A stretch of 64,000 nucleotides of DNA, taken from NCBI GenBank assembly GCA_016742275.1, contig JACVCD010000003.1:241130-305129 (forward strand), read 5' to 3'. The position numbers and the translations under genes were made by a program. This DNA is from Gemmatimonadaceae bacterium. Lineage in GTDB: Bacteria > Gemmatimonadota > Gemmatimonadetes > Gemmatimonadales > Gemmatimonadaceae. Positions 8,017 through 17,182 of this stretch are shown in pieces (position 1 is the stretch's first letter; each line of letters starts with the position of its first letter). The notes under the pieces are model-generated. The model ran no database searches. It worked only from the letters and a program-made list of their open reading frames with translations, and had not been told where the DNA came from.

Positions 8017-9450
8017 ATGCTCAAGTTCGGATTGGTCACCCTCGGATGTGACAAGAATACCGTCGACTCGGAACGCTACCTCGCCGACCTCGTGGCGCAT
8101 GGCGCCGAGCCGGTGCAGGATCTGCGCGACGCCGATGTGGTGCTCGTCAACACCTGCGGCTTCATCGATGCCGCCAAGGCGGAATCCATCGAAGCCATTG
8201 TCGATGCTGCCCGTCTCAAGGACGAGGGCGGCGTAAAGGCCGTCTTCGCCATTGGCTGCATGGTGGAGCGCCACAAAGACGAACTGCTCGAGGCGCTTCC
8301 CGAAGTCGACGTGTTCCTCGGCAATTCCGAAACCGATCGCCTCGTGCCGGAGTTGGTCGAACGCGGGCTGCTCGGTGGTTCACTGGTCGAACATCCGGGT
8401 GTGCGCCTCTTCAGCGGCGACGTGCCGCATGTGCGCTATCTCAAGATCTCCGAAGGCTGCGATCACGGATGCGCCTTCTGCGCCATTCCGCTCATGCGCG
8501 GCAAGCATCGCTCGTTCGCGGTGGACGATCTCGTACGCGAAGCGCAGTTGCTGGAAGCGCAGGGTGCGCGTGAGATCAACCTCGTAGCGCAGGATCTTGC
8601 GCACTACGGCCGCGATCGTCGTGATGGCAACGCGCTACCCGAGTTGCTGGAAGCACTGATTCGCGAAACCAGCATCCCCTGGATTCGCAACATGTATCTC
8701 TACAGCACCGGTATCACGCCGCGTCTGCTCGAGGTCATTGCGGCCAACCCGCGAATCGTTCGGTGGCTGGATACGCCCATGCAGCACGGCAGTGATGCTG
8801 TGCTCTCGCGCATGCGTCGCCCTGAACGGCAGAAAACCATTCGCGAACGATTGGCGCGCTATCGCGAGATTGTGCCGGATCTCGCCGTGCGCACCAGTGT
8901 GATTGTTGGTTTCCCAGGCGAGACAGAAGACGACTTCCTCACGCTCTGCGACTTCCTCGAGGAAATGCAGTTCGACCGCGTGGGTGTTTTCACGTACTCA
9001 CCGCAGGAAGGCACACGCGCCTGGACGATGGAAGACGATGTCGCCGAGTCCATCAAGCAGGAACGCAAGGAGCGCATCGAGGAATTGCAACGCAGCATCA
9101 CGGCGTCGCGCTACGAACGCTTTCTCGGTCGCGACGCACGTGTACTGGTAGAGCGTCGCGGTGAAACGGCCGATCAGTGGATCTGTCGTGCACCCTGGCA
9201 GGCCGATGACATCGACGGTCTCACGCACGTATCCATCAGCGAGAGCGCGTTGCGCGATGGTTCGGCCAAGGCCATCACACCTGGCAGCATGCTCGACGTC
9301 GTGGTCAATCAGGTCGTCGACGACTACGACTTCGCAGCCACCTGGCGCGGCACACTGGAGGCACCGGCGACGGCGGCCCCGGTTCGCTCAGGACGCAGTC
9401 TGCCACTGGTTGGCATCGACACCTCGAGCGCCGGGAGTTTTGGTCGATGA
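8017..9450 (+). CDS. rimO: Ribosomal protein S12 methylthiotransferase RimO
   Basis: 477 residues. The N-terminal MTTase domain has the three cluster-binding cysteines in TLGCDKN (Cys11), VNTCGFI (Cys47) and AIGCMVE. The radical-SAM domain has CDHGCAFC (Cys148, Cys152, Cys155), followed by IPLMRGKHRS, which distinguishes RimO from MiaB. A TRAM domain occupies the last ~70 residues (VLVERRGETADQW to VVNQVVDDYDFAA). RimO methylthiolates an aspartate of ribosomal protein S12. A C-terminal tail of ~30 residues beyond TRAM is unusual but unremarkable. The stop overlaps the hemL start by 4 nt (ATGA), implying translational coupling. Confidence 0.96.
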   Translation: MLKFGLVTLGCDKNTVDSERYLADLVAHGAEPVQDLRDADVVLVNTCGFIDAAKAESIEAIVDAARLKDEGGVKAVFAIGCMVERHKDELLEALPEVDVFLGNSETDRLVPELVERGLLGGSLVEHPGVRLFSGDVPHVRYLKISEGCDHGCAFCAIPLMRGKHRSFAVDDLVREAQLLEAQGAREINLVAQDLAHYGRDRRDGNALPELLEALIRETSIPWIRNMYLYSTGITPRLLEVIAANPRIVRWLDTPMQHGSDAVLSRMRRPERQKTIRERLARYREIVPDLAVRTSVIVGFPGETEDDFLTLCDFLEEMQFDRVGVFTYSPQEGTRAWTMEDDVAESIKQERKERIEELQRSITASRYERFLGRDARVLVERRGETADQWICRAPWQADDIDGLTHVSISESALRDGSAKAITPGSMLDVVVNQVVDDYDFAATWRGTLEAPATAAPVRSGRSLPLVGIDTSSAGSFGR

Positions 9451-10760
9451 GTCCACGCATTCCTGCGCACAACGGAACATCGCGCTCGGCTGAAATCATG
9501 AGCCGGGCGCGTCTGCGTTTTCCGGGTGGTGTGAATTCGCCGGTGCGCGCGTATCGCGGTGTTGGTGGCGAGCCATTTGTCGCCGTACGTGGCAAAGGCG
9601 CTAGTGTGTGGGACGCCGACGGCAACGAGTATCTCGACTACGTGCTCTCGTGGGGCCCGTTGGTGCTCGGCCATGCGCCTGATGTCGTGCTGCATGCCGT
9701 GCAGGACGCCATGAACGACGGAACCAGCTTTGGTATGCCGACGGAGCGAGAAGTCGACCTCGCGGATGCCATAGCCGCGCGCATGCCGCATCTCGAGATG
9801 GTGCGTTTCACGTCGAGTGGCACCGAAGCCACCATGAGCATTGCGCGGTTGGCCCGTGCTGTCACTGGACGGGAACACATCCTCAAGTTCGAAGGCTGCT
9901 ATCACGGGCACGCCGATGCGTTCCTCGTGCGAGCAGGTAGCGGCGTGGCAACACTGGGATTGCCGGATTCCCCTGGAGTACCGGATGCACTGGCCCGTCT
10001 CACGCTGACCTGCGCATTCAACGATCTCGAGGCGGTGGAGCGCATTGCCCGCGAAGTACCGCTGGCGGCCATCATGCTCGAGCCCATTGTCGGGAATGGC
10101 GGCTACATCGAACCGCTGCCGGATTTCATTCCGGGTCTGCGACGCATTGCTGACGAAACCGGCGCCTTGCTCGTCTTTGATGAGGTTATGACCGGTTTCC
10201 GCATCGCATTCGGTGGCGCCGCCGAGCGCTTCAACGTGACGCCCGATTTGACGGCCTTGGGCAAGGTCATCGGGGGCGGACTACCCGTGGCTGCCTATGG
10301 CGGTTCACGCGAGGTCATGTCGCACATTGCACCCACTGGCCCCGTGTATCAGGCCGGGACGCTGTCCGGGAATCCGCTGGCCATGGCAGCCGGTCTGGCC
10401 ACGTTGGGCGGACTCACGCGCGAAGTGCACGATCGCATCACTGAACAGACGGCGGCACTCGTGGATGGATTGCGCGGCATTGCGTCGCGTCTCGGTGTTC
10501 CGTTTATCGCGAGCCACGCCGGCTCGATGTGGGGCTTCTTCTTTCACGAAGGACCCGTTCACACGTTCGCCGATGCGCAGCAGTCTGATGTTGCACGCTT
10601 TCGTGCGTTCTTTCATGCGGCACGTCGTCGCGGGGTGAGTCTGGCTCCAAGCGCGTTCGAAGCCGCGTTCATGTCGGCGGCGCACGGCCCCCGTGAGATC
10701 GGTGAAACATTGCATCGCTTGGACGAAGCCATGAGCGCGGCGGCCGCGGGACGTGACTAA
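9447..10760 (+). CDS. hemL: Glutamate-1-semialdehyde 2,1-aminomutase
   Basis: 437 residues, the normal length for this PLP enzyme, which makes 5-aminolevulinate from glutamate semialdehyde in the C5 route to heme and other tetrapyrroles. Family landmarks: RFPGGVNSPVRAY near the N-terminus, FTSSGTEATMSI (PLP phosphate cup), KFEGCYHGHADAFL, FDEVMTGFR and the Schiff-base lysine in ALGKVIGGGLPVAAYGG (Lys273). The start overlaps rimO (ATGA), and its end overlaps the next gene by 8 nt. No other heme genes are adjacent. Confidence 0.97.
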   Translation: MSPRIPAHNGTSRSAEIMSRARLRFPGGVNSPVRAYRGVGGEPFVAVRGKGASVWDADGNEYLDYVLSWGPLVLGHAPDVVLHAVQDAMNDGTSFGMPTEREVDLADAIAARMPHLEMVRFTSSGTEATMSIARLARAVTGREHILKFEGCYHGHADAFLVRAGSGVATLGLPDSPGVPDALARLTLTCAFNDLEAVERIAREVPLAAIMLEPIVGNGGYIEPLPDFIPGLRRIADETGALLVFDEVMTGFRIAFGGAAERFNVTPDLTALGKVIGGGLPVAAYGGSREVMSHIAPTGPVYQAGTLSGNPLAMAAGLATLGGLTREVHDRITEQTAALVDGLRGIASRLGVPFIASHAGSMWGFFFHEGPVHTFADAQQSDVARFRAFFHAARRRGVSLAPSAFEAAFMSAAHGPREIGETLHRLDEAMSAAAAGRD

Positions 10761-12129
10761 GCGCGTGGATAGCTGGGCATCAGTGTTTCTGGGTGGCGTC
10801 ATTACGGCGGCGGCCGTCATGGTGGCGTGTGCTCCAGCGCTGACACCTGGTATTCCCACAGACACACCAGCGAGCAGCCCCTCGGCTGATGCCGCGAAGA
10901 CGACGAGTGGCTCTGGCCTCGTCCGTGGCGAATCGTCAGGACGCCTCGAGCGTGGACGTGATCGCATGGCCATGATTGCGCTCGAGGGGCGTGCGCGACT
11001 CGCGCCGGTGAGTGCGACGGGCCGTTGGCGCATCGATGAGCAGGGTGGACGCGGCGCGCTCGTACGCGGTCAGGGTGATGAGCCCTGGCGCATTGAGCAG
11101 AATGGGCGCCTGCTGCGCGTGGCCGGTGATGGCGACGACTCAACGCCGTGGCGCGAAGGGCCCTTTGTGGCTCGTCCGATCGAAGGTGAAGTATTCGTGC
11201 GCTACAACGGCAAGCGCTATCGCGGTGAGCTGTGGTTCACGGCCACCGATAGCGGCGTCATGGTCGTGAATCGCTTGCCGGTGGAAGACTATCTGCGTGG
11301 CGTGGTGCCGCTCGAAATCGGCACCCGCACCGCCACCGATCGCGCGGCGATTGAGGCGCAGACAATTGCTGCACGCAGCTACACCTACGTGCGCGTCCCC
11401 GAAGGAGTTGTGAACGCACCGGTAGTGGGTTGGAATCTCACCGCTACGGTACAGCACCAGGTGTATGGCGGTGTCGAGGCTGAACATCCGGAAGTCAATG
11501 CGGCCATCGACGCCACGGCGGGTCTGGTGCTGCGCTACAACGACAAGTTGGTGGATGCGCCGTTTTATTCGTCGTGCGGCGGTCGTACGGCTGTTTCACG
11601 CGAAGCGTGGCGCGGCGTGAAGGAAGAACCCTATCTGCAATCAGTCAGCGACATCGACCCGCGGACGGGGCGCCCGTATTGTGATCTGTCGCCCAAAAAT
11701 CACTGGCACGCTGAGTTCGATGAAGCACAGCTGGCCGAGGTGGTGCGTCGGGCCTTGCAGGCCAGTGGAGCGCCGAATCCACGTCCGACAGCGGTGCAGG
11801 GTGTCAAGGTCGAGGCTACTGGTCCCTCTGGACGCGTAACGTCGTTGGCTCTGGTCACGGATCGGGGTAATGTCACCGTTTCCGCGCGCGATATTCGCGC
11901 CGTGATGCGCGATCCGCGTGGCGCGATTCTGCCCAGCACGTACTTTTCCGTGGACCGCGAATCCCGTCGTGGTGCGCGTCTCTCGACGCTCACGCTACGG
12001 GGTGCTGGCAACGGCCACGGAGTCGGGATGTGTCAGTGGGGCGCCATCGGACGGGCACGAGCCGGTGCCGATGCCCGCAGCATTCTCCGCCACTATTATC
12101 CGGGGACCGTCGTCGGCTTCGCCGACTGA
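10753..12129 (+). CDS. SpoIID/LytB-domain exported protein
   Basis: 458 residues from a GTG at 10753 inside the hemL end. The N-terminus is a lipoprotein-type or uncleaved signal (AAAVMVACAPALTPG), then a low-complexity linker and a beta-rich domain. The SpoIID domain follows: NRLPVEDYLRGVVPLEIG, AIEAQTIAARSYTYVR, FYSSCGGRTA and the closing GNGHGVGMCQWGAIGRARAG. In Bacillus, SpoIID is a peptidoglycan lytic transglycosylase that acts on amidase-denuded glycan; outside spore formers the family occurs in envelope proteins of unclear role. Sporulation is not implied. Cell-wall action is a family-based inference. Confidence 0.88.
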   Translation: MTKRVDSWASVFLGGVITAAAVMVACAPALTPGIPTDTPASSPSADAAKTTSGSGLVRGESSGRLERGRDRMAMIALEGRARLAPVSATGRWRIDEQGGRGALVRGQGDEPWRIEQNGRLLRVAGDGDDSTPWREGPFVARPIEGEVFVRYNGKRYRGELWFTATDSGVMVVNRLPVEDYLRGVVPLEIGTRTATDRAAIEAQTIAARSYTYVRVPEGVVNAPVVGWNLTATVQHQVYGGVEAEHPEVNAAIDATAGLVLRYNDKLVDAPFYSSCGGRTAVSREAWRGVKEEPYLQSVSDIDPRTGRPYCDLSPKNHWHAEFDEAQLAEVVRRALQASGAPNPRPTAVQGVKVEATGPSGRVTSLALVTDRGNVTVSARDIRAVMRDPRGAILPSTYFSVDRESRRGARLSTLTLRGAGNGHGVGMCQWGAIGRARAGADARSILRHYYPGTVVGFAD

Positions 12130-12151
12130 TACGATATCCCTGGAGGCGTGA

Positions 12152-13156
12152 ATGAAGGACGGCGTTCGCATCGCCGTTGTCGGTACGGGCGCTATCGCCC
12201 AGCTGACGCACATCCCCGTGTTGTCGAAGATCCGCGGGGCGTCGCTTGTTGCACTCTGCGACAACGACGGAGCCAAGGCCCGCGCGTTGGCCGATCGATT
12301 TGGTGTGCCCGATGTGTACACCGATTTCGAAGAGTTGCTCGACAGCGACGAACTCGATGCCGTGGTGATTGCCACGCCCAATCACCTGCACGAACCACAT
12401 GTGTTGAGCGCACTGCGCAAGAAGCTGCATGTGCTGTGCGAACGCCCGCTGGCGCTGTCCACTCGGGGGGTGGAGCGCTGTCTGGCTGCAGCGCAGAAGG
12501 TGGAGCGCTGTTTGGTCGTTGGGCACAACCAGCGGTTCCGCAACGATGTACAGGCACTCGATCAGTTCATCCGCAACGGCGAACTGGGGCAGGTCACGTC
12601 CATTCGCGCCGGCATCATGCAGCGCAAGAAGAGCAACGACGGATGGCGCAATCGTCGGGCAGAGTCGGGCGGTGGCGTGTTCATGGAGCACGGATTGCCG
12701 CTGCTCGATCTGGCCATGTGGCTGACCGATGGCCCGTCGCCCGTGCGTCTCGTGTCGAGCATGCGTCGTGGGCGCGCCGCCGGGGCGGTGGAAGACGAGC
12801 TGCAGGTGTTTCTCGAGTGCGCCAACGGCATGGTGGTGATCATCTATCTGTCGTGGGCCTACGTTGGTGATGAAGATCGGTGGTGGTTTGAGGCGCACGC
12901 TACACGTGGCTCGGCGCGGCTCGCACCGCTTCGTGTCATCAAGGAGCTCAATGGGCGGCCGGTGGATGTTTCACCGTCTGGCGCGGCGGCTCGCGAAGGT
13001 GCGTTCCTTCAGAGCTATCGAGCGGAGATCGCGCATTTTGTATCGATGATTCGTGGTGAATCGGCCTATGAGCCGCCCACCGATCAGATCGTGATTCAGC
13101 GCATTGTCGAAGCGATCTACAAAGCCGCCGACGAAGGCAAGGAAATCCGGTTCTGA
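12152..13156 (+). CDS. Gfo/Idh/MocA-family NAD(P)-dependent oxidoreductase
   Basis: 334 residues, preceded by a good CTGGAGG box. The Rossmann N-terminus reads VVGTGAIAQLTHIPVLSK (GxGxxA nucleotide motif), followed by DAVVIATPNHLH. The EKP sugar-dehydrogenase motif appears as CERPLALS, with Arg for Lys; Lys in this motif is usually the catalytic residue, so activity or substrate may differ. The C-terminal half is the beta-sheet substrate domain (GGGVFMEHGLPLLDLAMWL). Family members oxidise sugars, inositols or related compounds; the substrate is unknown. The stop overlaps the next start by 1 nt (TGATG). Confidence 0.88.
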   Translation: MKDGVRIAVVGTGAIAQLTHIPVLSKIRGASLVALCDNDGAKARALADRFGVPDVYTDFEELLDSDELDAVVIATPNHLHEPHVLSALRKKLHVLCERPLALSTRGVERCLAAAQKVERCLVVGHNQRFRNDVQALDQFIRNGELGQVTSIRAGIMQRKKSNDGWRNRRAESGGGVFMEHGLPLLDLAMWLTDGPSPVRLVSSMRRGRAAGAVEDELQVFLECANGMVVIIYLSWAYVGDEDRWWFEAHATRGSARLAPLRVIKELNGRPVDVSPSGAAAREGAFLQSYRAEIAHFVSMIRGESAYEPPTDQIVIQRIVEAIYKAADEGKEIRF

Positions 13157-14508
13157 TGCGAGTCCATGGCCCGCGCTGGTTCGCTCGACTCGTCACGCGT
13201 CGTGTGGCTGGCGCGGCGCTGTTCGCGATGGCCGCACTGGGCGTTCCCAATGCATCAGTCGCGCAAACGACGGTGCAAACGGCGCCCGACAACGTGGAGC
13301 AGACTCCACCGCCACCCGCGCCGGGTAAGGATGCTGCCCTCGACAGTGCACGCGCGCGGCGTGGCGAGTCCATGACGGTGAGCATCTACACCTACGGTCC
13401 GGGTGATCAGGTGTTTGAGCGCTTTGGGCATATCGCGCTCGCTATCCGTGATACGCTTACCGGCGAGGACCTTGCCTTCAATTGGGGCATGTTCGACTTC
13501 GCGCAGCCGAACTTCCTGTCACGTTTTCTAACCGGCGATACGAAGTACTGGATGGCGGGATATCGCACCATGGACTTCAATACGGCCTATCGCGGTGAGA
13601 ATCGCACGATTCGCGAACAACGCCTGGTACTCACGCCAGCACAGCGCGGTGCACTGTACGACTTCGTAGCGTGGAAGGCGCAGGAGGCCAACAAGTACTA
13701 CCGCTACGACTACTACAACGACAATTGCAGTACGCGCGTGCGTGATGCGATTGACTGGGCGCTGGGTGGTGCACTGCAGCAGCTATGGTCGGATGTCGAT
13801 GGGCATCACACCTGGCGTGATGAAACGGCACGCATCACGGCCGACAATCTCCCGGTGTACGCCGGCATTCAGATCGCCCTTGGCCGCAACGCCGATAAGC
13901 ATCTCACGCGGTGGCAGATGGCCTTTCTGCCGGAGCACCTGGCCGATGCGCTCGTTGCCACCACGGTGAATGGTCAGCCGCTGGTCGCGCATGACAGTGT
14001 GCTGTACGTGGCCGATCGTGCGCCCATGCCGGAACATGCGCCGCAGCGATTGTTGGCGGCGGGTCTATTGGGCCTGGTGCTTGCCTTGTTGATCGTGGCA
14101 ATGGCAGTCGGGTTGCCGCGTGCCGCATGGATCACCACAGTCGCAGGATCACTGTGGTATGGCGTTGGCGGTGTGCTGGGAACGGCGTTGCTGCTTGCCG
14201 GCACTGTGACCAAGCACGTGCCATACATGGGCACCAATCTCTCGCTTACCGTACTGTCACCATTGCTGCTGGTCGCCGCGGCGGTTTGGTTCGCACGCGC
14301 GCGTAGCAGTGTGCTTGGAAGCATCGCGCGCGGTGCCAGCCTGCTGATCGGTGTCATCGCCATCCTCGGGCTCATCGCCAACCATGTGCCAGGCTATGCA
14401 CAAGGCAGCATGGTCGTCATACTGTGTGTGGTGCCTGTGCATCTCGCCCTCGCCTTTGTGGCGTGGCGCAGCGGTTCGTCTGACCGCGCATCGCGAGTAC
14501 GCGCGTGA
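13156..14508 (+). CDS. DUF4105 (Lnb N-terminal-like) membrane protein
   Basis: 450 residues. A signal sequence (GAALFAMAALGVPNASVAQ) and a proline-rich linker precede a DUF4105 domain. Its markers are YTYGPGDQVFERFGHIALAI, FNWGMFDFAQPNFLSRFLTG, and YYRYDYYNDNCSTRVRD with the conserved NDNCxTR cysteine box. That His/Cys pattern resembles NlpC/P60-like cysteine hydrolases. The last ~160 residues hold about five membrane helices. The domain is named after a periplasmic part of lacto-N-biosidase-like proteins, but its catalytic role is not settled. It is coupled at both ends (1 nt with the oxidoreductase, 4 nt with hyuA). Confidence 0.85.
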   Translation: MRVHGPRWFARLVTRRVAGAALFAMAALGVPNASVAQTTVQTAPDNVEQTPPPPAPGKDAALDSARARRGESMTVSIYTYGPGDQVFERFGHIALAIRDTLTGEDLAFNWGMFDFAQPNFLSRFLTGDTKYWMAGYRTMDFNTAYRGENRTIREQRLVLTPAQRGALYDFVAWKAQEANKYYRYDYYNDNCSTRVRDAIDWALGGALQQLWSDVDGHHTWRDETARITADNLPVYAGIQIALGRNADKHLTRWQMAFLPEHLADALVATTVNGQPLVAHDSVLYVADRAPMPEHAPQRLLAAGLLGLVLALLIVAMAVGLPRAAWITTVAGSLWYGVGGVLGTALLLAGTVTKHVPYMGTNLSLTVLSPLLLVAAAVWFARARSSVLGSIARGASLLIGVIAILGLIANHVPGYAQGSMVVILCVVPVHLALAFVAWRSGSSDRASRVRA

Positions 14509-16481
14509 CATCAGCAGCCCGTGTGGCGATTGGCATTGATGTCGGCGGGACCTTCACCGATCTGGTAGCGCTGCACGCCGACGGCAGGGTACAAACGGTC
14601 AAGGTGTTGAGCGTGCCCGGTGATCGTGCGGCCGGTGTGTTGCATGCGCTGGAGAGCGCCTCGGTGGCTCCCGCTGATATCGCGCACATTGCGCACGGCA
14701 CCACCGTCGTGACCAACCTGCTGCTCGAGCGGCGCGGTGCACGGGTGGTGGCCTGCGCAACGGCTGGCTTCACCGACCTGCTCGAGCTCCGCCGGCAGGA
14801 GCGGGCGGCGCTCTACGATCTCACGCAGCAGCACCCCGCGCCATTGGTTGATGCTGCACACGTTGTTGGTGTGGACGAACGACTTGCTCCCGGCACGGTG
14901 GTGCGCGCGCTGGACTCCGCAGCGCTTGCGGCGGCGGTGGATGCCGTGCTGGCGCATGCACCGGAGACGGTTGCCATTACGCTGCTCCACGCCTACGAGA
15001 ATTCTTCGCACGAGCGCGCCGTTGCCGAGGGCATTCGGCAGGCGGCGCTGGCTCGCGGCGTGGATGTGGACGTAATATGCAGCCACGACATCCTTCCCGA
15101 GATTCGTGAATACGAGCGCATGGCCACTACGGTGGCTGAGGCGTACGCGCGTCCAGCGGTTCGTCGCTATCTCGGTGGACTGACCGAACGACTCACGCAG
15201 AAAGAATTCCCGGCGCCGCGGGTCATGACATCCGCTGGTGGCACGCTGTCCGCATCGGCGGCTTCGCAGCAGGCTGCGTCACTCGCCCTTTCTGGCCCGG
15301 CGGGTGGTGTTACAGGCGCTGGAGCCTTTGTACGTGTGCTCGGTGAATCGCGCGCGCTCACGATAGACATTGGTGGCACGAGCGCCGATGTCGGTCTTAT
15401 TGATGATGGGGAGCCGCTGGTCGAACGAGGCGGCGGTGTTGGTGGTGTACCAATCGCGTTGCCTCGTGTGCTGGTCGAAGCGGTCGCAGCTGGTGGTGGT
15501 AGTATTGCCTGGCTTGATGATGGTGGTGCGTTGCGCACGGGCCCAGAATCGGCAGGCGCTGATCCGGGACCTGCGGCATACGGCCGTGGTGGAGTGCGTC
15601 CAACGGTCACCGATGCTCATGTCGTGTGCGGTACCATCAGGGCGGGTGCGTGGAGTGGTGGCGTCACCATCGATCACGCGCGTGCCGCCGCAGCCATCGA
15701 GCCGATCGCTGAGTCCCTTGGTGTGTCGACCCTGCGCGCCGCGCAGGCAATCATTGCCACGGCAGACGCCACGATGGCCCGCGCACTACGACGAATTTCT
15801 GTCGAACGAGGCATCGATCCGCGCGACATTCCGTTGGTCGCATTTGGTGGTGGTGGTCCATTGCACGCCTGCGGTCTTGCCGATCAAATCGGAATGAGGC
15901 GTGTCATCGTTCCACCACATGCCGGTGTGTTGAGCGCGCTTGGTCTGGCCATGGCACCTGAACGACGTGAGCGACTCACCAACTGCGTAGTCGAAGCTGC
16001 GCAGTGGTCAGACAATGCCATGCGCCAACTCCTTGGCGAAACGCGTGATGCCCTGCGTGGTGCTTTGCGTGGCGACAACTCGCATGTGACATGGTGGATG
16101 CGTTCACGGTATGTCGGGCAGGGATATGAGCTCGATGTGCCCGTTGAATTGCAGGATTCGGTAGGTGATGTCGCTGCACGATTTGAAGCACGGCATCAGG
16201 CGCGGGCGGGGTTCACGCTGTCGCGCCCGGTGGAGTTCATCAGTCTGCGGACCACCGTGAGCAGCAATCCGTGGCCGGCAGTGTTTGCGCGCGGCACTCC
16301 AAGCAGCACAGCAGTCGGTACGGGCGAATTGCCCAACGATCGTGACGATGGTCGCGCAATGTCTCGCGAGCTCGAAGGACCCTGCGTCGTGCAGTTGCCT
16401 GATGCCACGATGCTCGTAACCGCTGGTTGGCGGGCACGATCACTCGATGTGGGAGGATGGATGTTGGAGCGCATCGCATGA
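14505..16481 (+). CDS. hyuA: Hydantoinase/5-oxoprolinase subunit A family protein
   Basis: 658 residues from a GTG overlapping the previous stop (GTGA). The N-terminal ATPase-type fold starts AIGIDVGGTFTDLVALHADG; next come HGTTVVTNLLLERRGARVV, the middle LSGPAGGVTGAG and TIDIGGTSADVGLI, and the late AFGGGGPLHACGLADQIG. This is the HyuA/OplaH-N family: ATP-dependent opening of hydantoin, 5-oxoproline or related lactams, usually with subunit B. Subunit B is present at 17175-18722 but separated by a UDG-like gene. The exact substrate cannot be read from sequence, and related acetone carboxylases share the fold. Confidence 0.9.
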   Translation: MTSAARVAIGIDVGGTFTDLVALHADGRVQTVKVLSVPGDRAAGVLHALESASVAPADIAHIAHGTTVVTNLLLERRGARVVACATAGFTDLLELRRQERAALYDLTQQHPAPLVDAAHVVGVDERLAPGTVVRALDSAALAAAVDAVLAHAPETVAITLLHAYENSSHERAVAEGIRQAALARGVDVDVICSHDILPEIREYERMATTVAEAYARPAVRRYLGGLTERLTQKEFPAPRVMTSAGGTLSASAASQQAASLALSGPAGGVTGAGAFVRVLGESRALTIDIGGTSADVGLIDDGEPLVERGGGVGGVPIALPRVLVEAVAAGGGSIAWLDDGGALRTGPESAGADPGPAAYGRGGVRPTVTDAHVVCGTIRAGAWSGGVTIDHARAAAAIEPIAESLGVSTLRAAQAIIATADATMARALRRISVERGIDPRDIPLVAFGGGGPLHACGLADQIGMRRVIVPPHAGVLSALGLAMAPERRERLTNCVVEAAQWSDNAMRQLLGETRDALRGALRGDNSHVTWWMRSRYVGQGYELDVPVELQDSVGDVAARFEARHQARAGFTLSRPVEFISLRTTVSSNPWPAVFARGTPSSTAVGTGELPNDRDDGRAMSRELEGPCVVQLPDATMLVTAGWRARSLDVGGWMLERIA

Positions 16482-17182
16482 GACGTCGCATCGATACGCC
16501 GGGAGCGCCGTCGTCCACGATCGAACCCACACTGACGGCCCGCATCATCGGTGCTGCTGTTCCCATGCTGGTGCCGCGTACGGGTCCGGTGCACGTTTTG
16601 ATCATTGGTGAAGCACCGGGACCGCGCGGCGCGGACAAGAGCGCTGTGCCATTCTGGGGCGATGCGGCTGGTCGTCATCTGTACGAAGCGCTTGCCGGCG
16701 TTGGGGCGGTGACGCTGCCAACGCACTATGACCGCGTGGCGTGGGATGGGGCGGTGTTTCGCAAGAACGCGCTCATGCCTGTGGCGCATGGTGTGGCCCT
16801 CTCCAATGCCTACGATCACTGCCCAACGGACGACGGGTTCCGTTTCCGCGCGCCAACGCGCAGTGAGTTGTTTGGCCCGCCCAATCGTGCGCGGTTTGCC
16901 GCCGAGTTGGATCGTCTCGGCGAGCGCGGGCTCAAGGGCATTCTGACACTCGGACGTGTGGCCACCAATACCGTTGCAACGATGCTGGAGTCGCGCCAAG
17001 GGCATACGCTGCATACGGCATCTGTCGTGCATCCCAGCGCGCAGGGCCTGCTTTCCATGGCACCCAATCGCGGCAAGGGCGCAAAGATGGCGGACCTGCA
17101 GGCCCAGTGGATGACGCAGTGTCAGGCCGCCCTTGCCCAACTCGGATTCTCCGCCGACCATGGCGGTGCATCGCATGCGTGA
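16478..17182 (+). CDS. Uracil-DNA glycosylase superfamily-like protein
   Basis: 234 residues. The ATG at 16478 was chosen because it overlaps the hyuA stop as ATGA. The UDG-fold motif A reads VLIIGEAPGPRGADKSAVPF followed by WGDAAGRHLYEAL, as in families 4 and 5 (GEAPG...PF.G.aG). A C-terminal HPSAQG is the usual motif with the catalytic-loop histidine. Family 4/5 enzymes bind a 4Fe-4S cluster with four cysteines, but only two cysteines are present here (YDHCPTD and MTQCQA), so the cluster is absent. It may be an iron-free UDG-like enzyme or a divergent member acting on another base. It is embedded between hyuA and hyuB, and its 3' end overlaps hyuB by 8 nt. Confidence 0.7.
   Translation: MRRRIDTPGAPSSTIEPTLTARIIGAAVPMLVPRTGPVHVLIIGEAPGPRGADKSAVPFWGDAAGRHLYEALAGVGAVTLPTHYDRVAWDGAVFRKNALMPVAHGVALSNAYDHCPTDDGFRFRAPTRSELFGPPNRARFAAELDRLGERGLKGILTLGRVATNTVATMLESRQGHTLHTASVVHPSAQGLLSMAPNRGKGAKMADLQAQWMTQCQAALAQLGFSADHGGASHA

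Noticed and set aside
10753..12129. Sporulation gene
   Set aside because: SpoIID-domain proteins occur widely in non-spore-forming bacteria, and no other sporulation gene is present.
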